This document shows, piece after piece, positions 34,207 to 46,327 of a stretch of 64,000 nucleotides of DNA (its first letter is position 1; each line of letters opens with the position of its first letter). This DNA is from Catonia carolina (taxonomy: Eukaryota; Arthropoda; Insecta; Hemiptera; Achilidae). The stretch is taken from NCBI GenBank assembly GCA_035578175.1, contig JAQMRL010000008.1, positions 62,490,541 through 62,554,540 of the forward strand, in the 5' to 3' direction. A program made the translations under genes and the position numbers. The notes under the pieces were generated by a model that was given only the letters and a program-made list of their open reading frames with translations, made no database searches and was not told the DNA's origin.

Positions 34207-34617
34207 TGTCATGGTGTTGTTCCGGTCAACAGCCGAAAGGCTGGTTTGAACCTCTAGAAGTTTTACAAAGTAAAACAAGAAGTAAGGTGGCTTACAATTG
34301 CCTTCCTCACTAAGTGGAAAAGTACGCTTATCAGCATGCCGGGCCCTCTGGAAAGTACTTACTTTCCACCCTGCGAATAACATCTTCACTTCATTCACCA
34401 CAGTGTCTGGTATAGTGAAATTCATTACTTTCAGAGGAGATACCTAACTCTGACTAGTGTCTTTTACACCTCTACCTCTTCTGTTCTTAAATAATTCAGT
34501 TATACTGTATAATTGGTTGAACATGTGATAAGAAACAGAAATATTTTTTTTTAGCTATGGAATAGCAGATCGAATGCAATTAATTTAACACTCCACATGC
34601 CTGTTATGGGTCATAAT
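34207..34617 (-). repeat. R2 repeat (full length)
   Basis: Minus-strand copy with ATCAGCATGCCGGGCCC and ACTCCACATGCCTGTTATGG marking its two ends. Confidence 0.8.
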
Positions 34618-35961
34618 TGTTATTATTCAAGATTTACTTGAGAGAGTTTTATCAATTGATTAAATATATTACTTATTTGATGTAAGTGATTATTAACTTA
34701 AGTTTGACATGTGAATTTTGTGTGAATAAGTTGGATCCGAACATTTTATGGTATATAAAAATAAATTACGTGTGGCCAATTGAGATGTAGAAGTAAGGAA
34801 GCTTTCGACGTGTATGTGATCCACAGTAGACGTTTTTCGGTTTTTTTATAGCCGTTAAAGGGAGTGTAACTTTGTGGGGTTTGTTGGTACAGAATAAATG
34901 GAAAAGTGGGGGTGTTTGAAAGACGATTTACATGGCATTACTTTCATCCCCAGAATACTCTTCTTGTAGTAATAGTAATACAAGTAATAGCAATAGATGC
35001 TGGAAAAGTAGCAGCAATATAACAGTAGCTGCCTTCTGTTCTTTTATGAGTCATATGGGAAATCGAATCGCCTTTTTACTGTAAATAATGTCTCACTCGA
35101 ACTGACGTGTATCAACATTTAATTGTTTAAACATTCCATAAAACTGGTAACAAAATACCAATAAAATAACGAGAAACAGTATTTAAATTACAGTTTATGC
35201 TAAAATTCATGAAAGAAACACTCCAAGATTGTTTCAAAGACACTATAAATAAAGTTTTAATTGGGAAAGAACTGTATTACGTTCACTAAGTTAAATCTAA
35301 ATTTTTTTAAATTCAATTCATCGTCACAAACAAGATCTTATTTTATTATACGTAAGAATTGTAAATTGAAAAATAAAAATAAATATTTTTAATATTCAGC
35401 ACAACCCTTTATCTGAATAGACAAATATGAAAGTAATGAGAAAGTCTTAACGAAACTGGAAATCTTACAATTTTTTGAAGTGACTACTTCTTTTGGCGTG
35501 CCTGGATTCTTTTTGCACGGGAAAAATCTTTGGTTTACCGTCACGTCACTCTCAACTATCAAAAATTACCCTGGAAACAATTACCATTAATTAACTTAAA
35601 AAAATTGTTTATTTAATTTGTTAACTTAATTAAGTAGCCACTTCTGTCGGTCAGCCCCGCGACTGTTTTTTTGCGTAATTTTTGGCATTAACCATGTAAC
35701 TCTACAATTACGAGTACTTTACTTTTGATAGAATAAAAACTTTCGATATTCAGTTTAATTTTGTACGCTTTCCTTACTTTTGATTTTTTTTTTGATCATT
35801 AAGGTGTCACAAGTAGTGTGCATATGAAAATTTTAACTGTTGTTATTTGTTTATTTACCTATGTTTTTAAAGAAACATGTTTCAAAAATTTTAGTCTGAA
35901 TAATATGCATTTTCGGTCAAAATAATACACGTTGCAACTAAAAGAAAGTAACAAAACCAAG
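34618..35961. other. Unassigned AT-rich DNA
   Basis: 1.3 kb in which I recognise no gene, RNA or repeat family. Confidence 0.4.
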
Positions 35962-36237
35962 ATAATGTGTGTCCATTGCAATCTTTTCAATTTAGAACAA
36001 TAAGTTACCCCATGACCCAATGAGATGAGGATGACATGTATGGCAAGAAAATGAGGTGTTGTACTGGTTCAGGCCAACCATTCATGAAAGTATAGTTAAT
36101 TGAACCGCAACTTTTAAAGTAAATCGGTAACCAACGTCTAGTATTCAAATCCGCACATAACCTTTACCAGGATTTGAACCACGGAACCATCGTCGCCATA
36201 CATCAGACTTTACTACTAGACCAACCCGGTGGGTTAT
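35962..36237 (-). repeat. R3 tRNA-derived SINE
   Basis: Minus-strand copy, tail GTGTGTCCATTGC to head CTAGACCAACCCGGTGGG. Confidence 0.78.
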
Positions 36238-36439
36238 CGAACAATATTATAAAAAAATCATAAGAATCGAGTGAATGGTTCTATAGTTACGTAGTTCTGT
36301 GTATTTGTTACTGATACAGATTTCAAAATTAAATTGTCAATTAAAATGAAAATTCCTAGTGAATATTTTAGAAAATACTGTAATAAGTATATTGTATATC
36401 AATCGATTCAAAAAATCTAATTTTCAAACAGCGCCAAAT

Positions 36440-36720
36440 TTTGTTGTTTAGGTCATCAGCCGAAAGGCAGGTTTGAACCTCTAGAGAGGCTTTACAAAGT
36501 AAAAATGAGGAGTGAGGTGGTTTACTATTACCTTTCTCACTGAGTGGGAAATTATGCCTATCAGCATGCCAGGCCTACTGAAAATCATCTACTTTTCACC
36601 CTGTAAATGACACCTTCACTTCACTCACCATAGGGTCTGGCTCCATAATGAAATTTGCTACTCTCACCGGAAGATAACCCTGACTAATATCTTTTACACC
36701 TCTACCTGTTTTGTTCTTAC
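36440..36720 (-). repeat. R2 repeat (partial)
   Basis: Minus-strand 3' two-thirds of R2: GTCATCAGCCGAAAGGC to CTTTTACACCTCTACC. Confidence 0.78.
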
Positions 36721-36751
36721 AACGAAAAACAAAATGATTTTCAAACAGCAT

Positions 36752-37235
36752 CAAATTTGTTGTTTGGTTCATCAGCCAAAAGGCTGCTTTGAACCTCTAG
36801 AAGCTTTACTAAGTGAAACGAGGAGTAAGGTAGTTTACCTATGCCTTTCAAATTTGTTGTTAGGTTCATCTGCCAAATGGCTGCTTTGAACCTCTAGAAG
36901 CTTTACTAAGTGAAACGAGGAGTGAGGTAGTTTACCTATGCCTTTCAAATTTGTTGTTTCGTTCATCAGCCAAAAGGCTGCTTTGAACTTCTAGAAGCTT
37001 TACTAAGTGAAACGATGAGTGAGGTAGTTGACCTATGCCTTTCTCACTGAGTAGAAAAGTATGCTTATCAGCATGCCAGGGTCTTTGAAAATCATCTACT
37101 ACTTTCCACCCTGCAAATAACACCTTCACTTCATTCACCACAGGGTCTGATTGTATAATGACATTCATTACTTTCAGAGGAGATGACTCTGACTAGTGTC
37201 TTTTACTCCTCTACCTTTTCCGTTCTTGAAGCGTA
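36752..37235 (-). repeat. R2 repeat with 97-bp triplication
   Basis: Minus-strand R2 whose 3' end is present three times in tandem: units start at 36752, 36849 and 36946, each CAAATTTGTTGTT...CCTATGCCTTT. Only the third continues into the rest of R2. The nearly equal 97-bp spacing shows a local tandem expansion after insertion. Confidence 0.83.
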
Positions 37236-37905
37236 AAAAATTTTTTTTTGATTCCGTGTTGTCGCCATAATTCGTTAAAATTAACTTAGTTTGTTACATT
37301 CGGAGAATAAAACAAATTCAATTACTAATACTGTGAATTAATTTCTTTAATATAAGATTCAGTCTTTAGACTAAATTAATTTACCAATTTGTTAACTGTT
37401 TATCAGTTAACAAGTTCATCAGTCTGTTATATCAGAGTAACTTAACTTGATAAACAAGTTGCAAGTACCTCGATATTACTTTTGTATTTGTGTTACTAAA
37501 TTGAGGTTTAAGGATGGGTTATAAGAACATAGTGTTAGGGGAGAGGGGTTTGAGGAATGTTAGGGGGTAAAATATAGTTAAGTTGGTGAAGGAAATGTTT
37601 GATTGCTGTTAAACTGTAAAGTTATAGCAAAGTCAACCTACCTGGCTTGTCTCGACAAATATTTGTACAATTATTGTTATTCTAGTATTGTAAGTTGTGT
37701 TATACCGTATTGCGCGTATTAAATTAGCGATGTATTTATATAATAATAGTATACAAATGAAACAAAGAAATTAATTTTTGATATACGATACCTATCATTA
37801 CTTACATTTCGTTTATTCACTTCATTTTTTTCATGACTTAAAATTTACTTAAATTTACTACATGTACTTAACTATTCCATAACTTAAATGTTCTAAGCTA
37901 AACTA
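37236..37905. other. Unassigned AT-rich DNA
   Basis: No gene or repeat family recognised. Confidence 0.4.
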
Positions 37906-38350
37906 TTTTTACTTTTTCTTGCCCTATATCAGCATATAGGTAAGGAAAGTTACGTAGTCATTTAGGTTTCTGAAATTGAATTGTCACTGAAAATACACGT
38001 TTTCAGGTCCCTGGACCCAAAAACATATTTTTACCGATTTTTGTGTGTGTGTGCAAACAAAATATTTCAAGACCGGTAGTATAGGTACTACCACTAAGGG
38101 ACTCGATACGGACATTTTCATTAAAATCGTTCAACTGGAATTTGTTCGAGTAATTTTTCACTTTTTTACAATTTTCTCAAAAATCATTCCTACGACTTTG
38201 TTTAAAATTGCCTCATTTACATTTTTTGTGCTCTACAAGATGGAGTAAGCAGCATGTCTGCTTAAATTCATGGGAGAAAGTCTGTACGTGGGTCACAATT
38301 TTTTTTGTAAGATTGCGACCTTTATATATATTTTAGGGCAATAGTTTAAT
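37906..38350 (-). repeat. R1 repeat, copy l (5' half, diverged)
   Basis: From TTTTTACTTTTTCTTGCCC to TTTTAGGGCAATAG. Confidence 0.75.
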
Positions 38351-38391
38351 AATTATATGACTATTATAATAATATTATGGTAATATAGCTG

Positions 38392-38770
38392 CCAATAACG
38401 ACAGGTGGAGTGTCAAATTATTTGCACTCAATCTGTTAGTTGCAGGGCTAAAATAAATAGTTCTGTTTCTTATCACATGGTCAGCCAATTGACTGAACCA
38501 TTTAAGAACAGAAGAATCAGAGGTGTAAAAGACACTAATCAGAGTATCTCCTCTGAAAGTAATGAATTTCATTATAGAGCCAGACCCTGTGTTGAATGAA
38601 GTGAAGGTGTCATATGGAGAGTGGAAAATATATGCTTTTCAGAGGGCTCGGCATGCTGATAAGGGTACTTTTCCATTCAGTGAGGAAGGCAATGGTAAAC
38701 TACCTCACTCCTCGTTTTACTTAGTAAAGCCTCTAGAGGTTCAAACCAACCTTTCGGCTGATGACCTAAA
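38392..38770 (+). repeat. R2 repeat (full length)
   Basis: From TAACGACAGGTGGAGTG to CTTTCGGCTGATGACCTAAA. Confidence 0.82.
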
Positions 38771-39494
38771 CATTTCTTGATTTTTATTATATTAGTTTCT
38801 AATATTTCCTTATTATTTTTAATACTGCTTATTGAATATTTCAAATTAATTACGTGTCCGATAACATTTAAAAATATATAAATAAAAATTTGACAAATAT
38901 TTTTAACGAAGTTTTAGTAGGAAATATATGAACATTTTTACAGTAGTCATTCTGTGATGTAGCTACTGAACAAAGGTAGATAGTGTTTATTCAAAAAAAG
39001 AGAAACGTTTGAAAAGAGTGAGAGAAATTTTAGTTTTCAGTGAGAGGGGCGAGGGGGAGAGAGTAATATAATGGAGTGAAAAGGAGAATTCAATAGGGAC
39101 AGTGAGGAGCGTGATGGTCAAACATCGCAATGACTAGTGTTGACAAAAAAATACTCCCTGATCCACGGCTGTTACATGAATAAGTAACTTCCTCTCAACA
39201 AGCGATCCCGCCCGCATCTCTCTGTGGTCGCGTGGAAAAAATTTAAATAAAAGAGACGCGGTCATAGCATCACCTATTGTGCACCACATCTCCCCAGTAA
39301 ATAATGAGAAATTCAAAACGAGTACAAACATTTTTTTTTGTTTTTTTGGTAGTGTGGTTATTGTATTCAAAATTTGTAAACAATCGTACTACTCGTATAT
39401 GTAAAATAATGTTACGTAAACAAAACTAAAAAAAAAAATTGTAATAAATAATATTATTGTGAACTTAAGTTTAAATTTTTTTAATTTTTTATAT
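38771..39494. other. Unassigned DNA
   Basis: No gene is seen. A purine-rich patch lies at about 39000-39110. Confidence 0.4.
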
Positions 39495-39802
39495 CTAATG
39501 TGAGTACGTTACAATCTGTTAAATTCAGAACAAGAAGCAACCCCATGTCCCTATAAGATGAGGGTGATGCGTATAATGAGATGTAGTTTGTACAGACTCA
39601 GGCCGACCATTCCTGAGAAAGTATAGTTAATGGAACCCCAACCAATAAAGTACACCGGTAACCACCATCTAGTATTCAAATCCGTATAAAATTAACTACT
39701 TTTACTAGGATTTGAACCAGGAACCTTCGTTTCCGAAAATTAGCTGTTAAACAGCTGACTCACGGTGACGACTTTACCTCTAGACCAACCCGGTGGGTAG
39801 TT
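39495..39802 (-). repeat. R3 tRNA-derived SINE (full length)
   Basis: Minus-strand copy from CTAATGTGAGTACG to ACCAACCCGGTGGG, with the palindromic CAGCTGTTTAACAGCTA-like head. Confidence 0.8.
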
Positions 39803-40213
39803 TAAAAATTAGGCTACTTTCTTTATAAACTGATTCAATTTAGCCTATAAAAATCTAGAATTTAAAACAAGTAAATTAGTATTTTTTCATTTAAATTGAT
39901 GAGTATTGTGTGATAATTTGTATTGTATTTCTATGTAGCTACAGTAAATTACTGTAAATTTTATTCCAGGTTTTGGTCAAGATCTGGTTTTTAATAAATG
40001 ATAAACCTTCCTTTTAAACTTACTAGTATTTATTAACAAATTAAAAAAATAAATTATTACGGTTATAACTAGTAGTAAATTACAATTACCGTTGAATCTC
40101 GACAATTCAACAGATATGGGAATGGTAGAGTTTGGATTACCAAAAATTATGGTTTACTGAGGGTAACATTTAAAACAGTAGTGAAAGGTTTCTTGGGGAT
40201 GGATATACCTAGT
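39803..40213. other. Unassigned AT-rich DNA
   Basis: No gene or repeat family recognised. Confidence 0.4.
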
Positions 40214-40217
40214 TTAA

Positions 40218-40954
40218 GGGGACTGTAACTGGGAAAAATTAATTTTTTAATTTTTTTTTGTTTTTTTTTCATTTTATGAAAGTGCATAGTATTCTGAGTG
40301 TTTCGATATAGTATATGGTGGTAGTGCAATTTTTACGAATATAAACATTATATCATTGTACGAAGAAGTGGGACTGAATCCTGGAAAGATCTTACTTCGT
40401 GCAATGGAACGACTGGGTTCAGGACGAGCGCTAAAAGAAAAATATCTGAATTTGAATAATAAATACGGGAGAAGAGGAGTTTAAAAAAAACTTGAAGATT
40501 TATTTCTTCAATAAGAGGATCCAGACCAACCATCTTACAGCGCTGGACGTTATTAAAAAAGTAAAATTTACAGTCACTTTGCGGAAAATTATGATTTTTG
40601 AAAGTTTATGCAAGTTTTCTCAAGAACGGTTAAAGATATTAGTATGCAATTTTCAGGACACATTCTCATCATTATGGGCTAGTTCCGCACGCAAAATTAT
40701 ATAAGAATTGTCCATAGAAAATATTTTACAATTTTTTTCATTATTATTATTTTATTATTATTATTATTTTTCATTATTATTTAACTTTTTATAAAAATTA
40801 ATAAACAATTTTTAATAGCTAGTTCATTAAAAAATAAGCTCCCATGTGGAACTAAATAAAAGTCTGAAGTATATTTAAAACAAAATTAAGGTTCTAATTT
40901 TTATAGTTTTTGTGAAAAGTTGCGAAAATTTAACATAAAGCTGTTGCGGTCCCC
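40218..40954. mobile_element. Non-autonomous TTAA-type DNA transposon (family T3)
   Basis: 737 bp flanked by TTAA (40214-40217 and 40955-40958), with inverted termini GGGGACTGTAAC and GTTGCGGTCCCC. An ATT-rich run lies at 40738-40785. The short frame at 40492-40704 may be transposase debris but I cannot identify it. Size and terminal style match the elements at 3984 and 24495. Confidence 0.82.
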
Positions 40955-41034
40955 TTAAAAAGGCAATTTTAAAACATACATTTATTAATAACTACAATTC
41001 ACATAAATTTAATACAAAAATTTACAGTAAACCT

Positions 41035-41302
41035 ACCGGATTCGTCTAAAGGTAAAGTCGTCGCCGCGAGTCAGCAGTTTAAGAACTGATTTTCGGAGAC
41101 GAAGATTCCTGGTTCAAATCCTAGTAAAAGGTAGTTATTTTTATACGGATTTGAATACTAGCCAGTGGTTGTATTTTGATTCTTGGGGTTCAATCAACCA
41201 TACTCTCCCAGGAATGGTCATCCTGGGCCTGTACAAGACTACATCTCATTAACAAGTCATACATCCGCACCTTATTTGGTCATGGGGTTGCTTATTGTTG
41301 GT
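41035..41302 (+). repeat. R3 tRNA-derived SINE
   Basis: Starts TACCGGATTCGTCTAAAGG, box B TGGTTCAAATCCTAG; truncated in its tail where an R1 end fragment begins. Confidence 0.78.
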
Positions 41303-41396
41303 TCCAGTGGGCTTGAAAATGTGTATTTCCGGTGAAAACTTGGCATGGAAACAGTACTTATCTTCCCTACATATATTTATATAGGGCACGGATTAC
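41303..41396 (+). repeat. R1 3'-end fragment
   Basis: GTGTATTTCCGGTGAAAACT...CTTCCCTACATATATTTATA followed by GGGCA: the last ~95 bp of R1 fused to the SINE. Confidence 0.65.
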
Positions 41397-41539
41397 TTTT
41401 TTGAAATGAGAGATTAATCTTATATTTTATTTTGTAAAAAAGGGGTTTGTCTACCTGTCCGTGTACTACTTGATACGTTCTTACGTACTACCATCTGGGA
41501 ACAACTGATAGAGGGGAACAGAAAGTTAATAAAACATAT

Positions 41540-42480
41540 AATCTGGTGTGAAACACTCGCACGACTTTCTCTTGCCAATGAGAATAATGAACAATATAAC
41601 CAAACATTAGTAATAAAACATTAGAAATAAACAAAACGCTAACCGCAAACAACATAACCTTATTTTAATTACGAGTGAAAGACGCAAAATGAAAATCAAC
41701 CTCAGTTTTGCTTAAAAATACGAAAAATCACTCTTTCAAGCTAAACTAGGCTCTGTAGAGAAAAATGCTCTTAATAAAAGCTGTAGGTAAACCTTTAATT
41801 TCCTATAAATTTAATTATATACACTTTTGTTGTAAAATGCATACTAAGGCTGAATTCGTAAAAAATCGATTTTTACACGTTTTCGAGAGAAAAAACAGAA
41901 AATCACTAATTACCGCTAAACTAAACGTTATATAAAAAAATGTTTGAAATAAAAGTTGTAAATTTTTTAATTCTCTACATTTTTAATTATAAATTTTTGC
42001 GCTAAAATGCATATTAAAGCCGCAATCTTAAAAAAAAATGTTTTTACGAGAAAACAATTTCCAAGAATTTCAGCAGACATGCCACCTATCCTATCTTGTA
42101 GAGCACAAAAAAATTAGTAAATCAGGCTATTTAAAAAACAAATCGTAGGAGCCGTTTTTGAGCAAATTGCAAAAAAGTGAAAAATGACACGAATAAACTA
42201 CTACCTACTTTCGGTTGACCGATTTTGATGAAAATGTTCGTGTCGGGTCCTCTAGTGGTATGTAACTCAAGTTTCAAGTTTCAATTTCATACGATGTGCT
42301 TGCGATATTTTGTACACACACACACACACACACGCACGCACGCACGCACGCACGCACGCACACGCAGACCAATCGCTAATAACATGTTTTTTGGGTTCAG
42401 GGGATCTGAAAACGTGAAGATCCGGTGAAAACTCGATTTCAAAAAATCGTCATGAAAACAATACTTTCCTTTCTATATAT
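41540..42480 (+). repeat. R1 repeat, copy m, interrupted by an LTR retrotransposon
   Basis: Full-length R1 from ATCTGGTGTGAAACAC. The copy is broken in its terminal hairpin at CTATATAT and resumes at 53681-53704 (TCATATAGGCAAGAGAAAGT). An AC/GCAC microsatellite lies at about 42312-42366. Confidence 0.88.
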
Positions 42481-45400
42481 TGTAATGCTCCTGTGAATAC
42501 ACCAAGGGAAAAATTTGTATGATTTAGAAAAAATTGTCATTTCAGGTTAAAGTTGAGTTATAAGTAAAATTCAAAAAGTGTTGTGCTCTGGAAACACCGT
42601 AGAATAAGCTGGCAATCTCCAAATACGGGTTTTCGAGAATTTTTATGTAATTTAAATTTAATGTTTTATATGGTCTTACCTATATTTTTATTTAAGATTT
42701 TACGTGTAACTGAGAATTTTACCTCAAATTACGATTATCTTTGTTGAAAAATTTTTAGGCTTAAAGTAATATTTCATGTCAAAGGAGTTGGTCCGACGAA
42801 TATCGGCTTACTAGCAGACAATAGATGTAAGGGTCACTACCTGACTTTTGGATCCAGCTTCTTTAACTGAAATTTTTGTTACAGTCCTCGGACTGAAATT
42901 CTGATCACAGATTCGTGATCAGGCTGAAATTCTAATTAAAATAAGTCTAAACAGCACGAAAATCCGTAAATTTAAACCGTTTTTAGCTGAATAAGTTAAT
43001 AAACCTATGTTAAATACAGCAATGTTTAGATCGCTAATTATAAGAGAATGAATGATATTTTTGTAAATCAATTCACACTAGCCTTTAGATACTACTCAGA
43101 TGAGCATATTTCATTAAGAGAAATTTTTAATTTAAGGCATTTCAGCGGCTGAAATCAGCCAAAAATGTTATAAAAATCATTTACATGTTATTCAAATGGG
43201 AGAACCCTCTCCAACATTTAATTTAATTACTCATTAATCGATTAAGATATGGTATGTGTGAGTGTGGAATCGAAGGGTCCACATGTTGGGAAATAGAAAA
43301 ATAATTTTAGATTGTTAAAATTCGTCGTCGTTCAGATTTTATTAAAGTTTTATTTTGACGTATTTTTCCGCATTTTGCAAATTTACTAATTAGTTAATAA
43401 TTAACGAACCAGTTACAATTTCCACATGGGACTAATACTCACATGTGTGTTTTCAGAATCTAAAGTAATTTCGTGCATCACTTTAGTTGCACACGCTAAA
43501 TTTCAAGTTATTTTTTACAAATTTCTCGTCGGCATTAATCCGACTTTATGGATACATTTATTGGTGTTTTTCAAGACGTGATAAAATTTGAACCGACGAA
43601 GCGATTTACTTCGGATAAAAAGCATTGGATTCAGCAGAAAGAGCTGAAAATTTTGACACCACTCCGGACGCTGAAATCCAAAATTTTCGATTTTGAGAAA
43701 ATTAACCGGTTGGTGGGGGATGAAATTGGTTCTGAGTGTATGACCAACCTATAAATCTTAATTTTCCCGATAAAAGAGGGTAGTTTTTAAAATCTGTAAT
43801 TACATTTTAAAAATATTTATAATGTTTGTAAGTGCCAGAAACTTTACCCATGATGCCTTTCTAATATTTTGAAGGTTAGTTATAGCGTATTCAATAATCT
43901 AAAACATGTTTTAAGCAAATTTGTTAAAATTATCAACCAAGGTAAATACGAGAATTCGGGTGCTAGAATTGGTATCGTCAGGGAATTTTTAGATCATAAA
44001 ACTGTTTTGCACCACGAATCTAGGAGAGTCCGCCTTGAGATCTAATGCGTGTAACACGTATTTTCGATTTTGTAATTTTCTAACTTATAGTGAAGTACTT
44101 AGTGGAAATTTCAACATGGCAATAGTCATGTCGTGCCGCATACGCGTGATATAGTGCGATACTTCATTGTGTGACTTTGAGTGCATTCATTGTGGGATAC
44201 ATAGTGCTGCGATTGACTTAAATTACTTATTTTTATTTTTTGAAAACAATTCCCGAGGATATTTTGTAATATTTTGAATATTCTTTGTATTTTAACTTGC
44301 ATTTTGACCTTAAAAATATCGCCGTAACGTTGAACAGTTTGCTTTCATGAAAATAAAAAGGTCGGAAGATAAATTTAAAAATAATTAATGTTAATGTTTT
44401 CATTAACGCATTTGTTCAGCCGGTGCTCGATCAAATTAAAGTCATTTGAGAACTATAACAAATTTTTACATGATGTGCTAAACGAATAATTAAATATTGG
44501 TTTTGATAAAAATTACAAATAAATAATAAATAATGACAGTAATAATGATGAAGTATTAGACTGAAAAGACAGCGTGTATAGCGTATAGTGAAACAACGAA
44601 GTGAAATCGCTAAAGCCACGTTCATCGCCATCACCACCGAATTGTCGCCCATACCGAGGACGCCAACTGCATTATCCAGGTCTGCGCCGAAGAGTCCCTG
44701 TACTGCGGGATGCATACCGATCACCGAGTCCCTCATAAGGATTATGTGTAGTGCGCGAAATTTTCATAACCCTTACTCAATGGATTATTAAAGAGATAAG
44801 TAACAATTTTTAAATTATTTTGAGCTCAAATAATTTATGTCTATGTCCATGTATGTTATTGTACTTTTCAGGAGCTATTAGTTGTAAGAACTAGGTTATA
44901 TGATTGATCAGTATGTTTATGCGACACAAGTATACGGCAGAAAGAATCTGCAACCCTGAGAATAAAGAGTAAACATTGTGTTGTCTCGAAATTCATGTTA
45001 ACTAGTATTTGTCGTATTTTTCAATTGTTTACGTTTTCAAATGTAGCGATAAAATTTGATGGCGCCCACAAAAATAATGTAATACTTGGTGTTTGTTTTA
45101 CGTTAAATAAATTCTCATTAATTTTGATTTTGCGTATGATTCTTGTTAATTTAACACCTAATTCCATTGGTGATAGTTGGTCAGATAAAGTTTGGGGTTT
45201 TACTTGTGTTCATTTTATTTTTACAAACCAGTTGTCGATAGGACTAGTTTCACGATTAGCCCCGCTAGTCGTGAGCTGCGCATCGTTTAACACTGTGCAC
45301 TGATTTAGGGACAACACAGTTCAAATCTCATTTAAAATTTTGTCTTTCAAAATTGTGAAGGGTCTTACTTTCATTTTATGCTTTATTTTAGTGAATCCCG

Positions 45401-45541
45401 TTTTTATGGCGTTGTTGGACAGCGTGGGGCTAAATCTACAAATTTTGTAAATTTGACAGTTTTTTGGAAAATTTTAGTTTATGGAAAGTTTTTCTTTTGT
45501 TTGTTTTTTATTTCGCCCACGTTGAAAAGCGTGCCGTTACA
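42481..45541 (+). repeat. 5' LTR (3,061 bp)
   Basis: TGTAATGCTCC...GTGCCGTTACA, with a possible polyadenylation signal AATAAA at 44961-44966. It is far longer than the few hundred bp usual for insect LTRs. It contains an open frame of 68 codons (43548-43754), present unchanged in the 3' LTR, and a region of GC-richer sequence at about 44620-44740. Confidence 0.93.
43548..43754 (+). CDS. Small ORF within the LTR, 68 aa (doubtful)
   Basis: ATG-initiated and charged (start MDTFIGVFQDVIKF, later KKHWIQQKELKIL). It has helical composition and no motif I know. It lies in LTR sequence that would be transcribed at most partly. The identical copy at 51683-51889 says nothing about selection, because the LTRs are young. 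Confidence 0.25.
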   Translation: MDTFIGVFQDVIKFEPTKRFTSDKKHWIQQKELKILTPLRTLKSKIFDFEKINRLVGDEIGSECMTNL

Positions 45542-45544
45542 AAG

Positions 45545-45563
45545 TGGCGCCCAACGTGGGGCT
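45545..45563 (+). promoter_or_regulatory. Primer-binding site for tRNA-Lys(CUU)
   Basis: TGGCGCCCAACGTGGGGCT begins 3 nt after the 5' LTR. It is complementary to the 3' end, including CCA, of insect tRNA-Lys(CUU) as I remember it, over 19 nt. Confidence 0.85.
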
Positions 45564-46327
45564 GAGCGGCAACCATTCGCACAAATTTTCAAGATTTTAA
45601 AATTTGAAAATTTTCAAAAAGATTTTGAATAGAGTCGCGATTGATTTTAATTTGGGAATACTTCAGTGGGTATTTTTATACAGGTTGTTTGTTGAATGGG
45701 TAATTACATTAAAGTAGAATTTTTTAAAGTGGCTAGTTTTCATTTGATTGATTGTTCGTATAAGATAAAGGGGTTCATTGGTGTTTGGTTGTCCTGACTC
45801 AGCTCCACAGGCTACCCGTCGCGTCAATTAAACAGCTGATCAACCATATACAAGGCATCGACTTTATAACCTCAAACCTTAACCACTCGTACCACAGCCC
45901 AACCTTAGTGATTCCGTGAATATTTTTACTGAAGGTTTCTGGCATAGGTTAAGCATCACAAATGAAATTTCTTTTGTTTAATATAGTAATAGTATTAATT
46001 TTAGTATATTTTAGAAAATATGTGTACTTGACAGACGCGTTATCTCATTTTGAGGTTAAGTTTATACAATTTGAATTATAGTGTGTGATTTTTCCGCGTA
46101 TTATTTCACAGATTTGTATACGTTGTTAGAGTAATTAACAGCTGCCCAATTGTTTTTATAATTTTTATTTCAAATAACAAACCGTTGTCGCTATAGATCA
46201 TAAAGTAATTGCGTATTTATATTGTACTGTAATAGTAATTTCGTGCCACGGCAAATGCAAAATTTGGAATAGGTCGCTTGTTTAAATTTTTCATAAAATT
46301 TTTAAAATTCCTTTGTTAAAATCGGAA
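45564..46327 (+). other. Untranslated leader of the LTR element
   Basis: No substantial open frame; likely leader and packaging region between the primer-binding site and gag. Confidence 0.55.

Noticed and set aside
44431..45303. Open frames of ~100 codons in the LTRs on both strands
   Set aside because: No motif, duplicated only because the LTRs are duplicated, and one relies on no clear start context.
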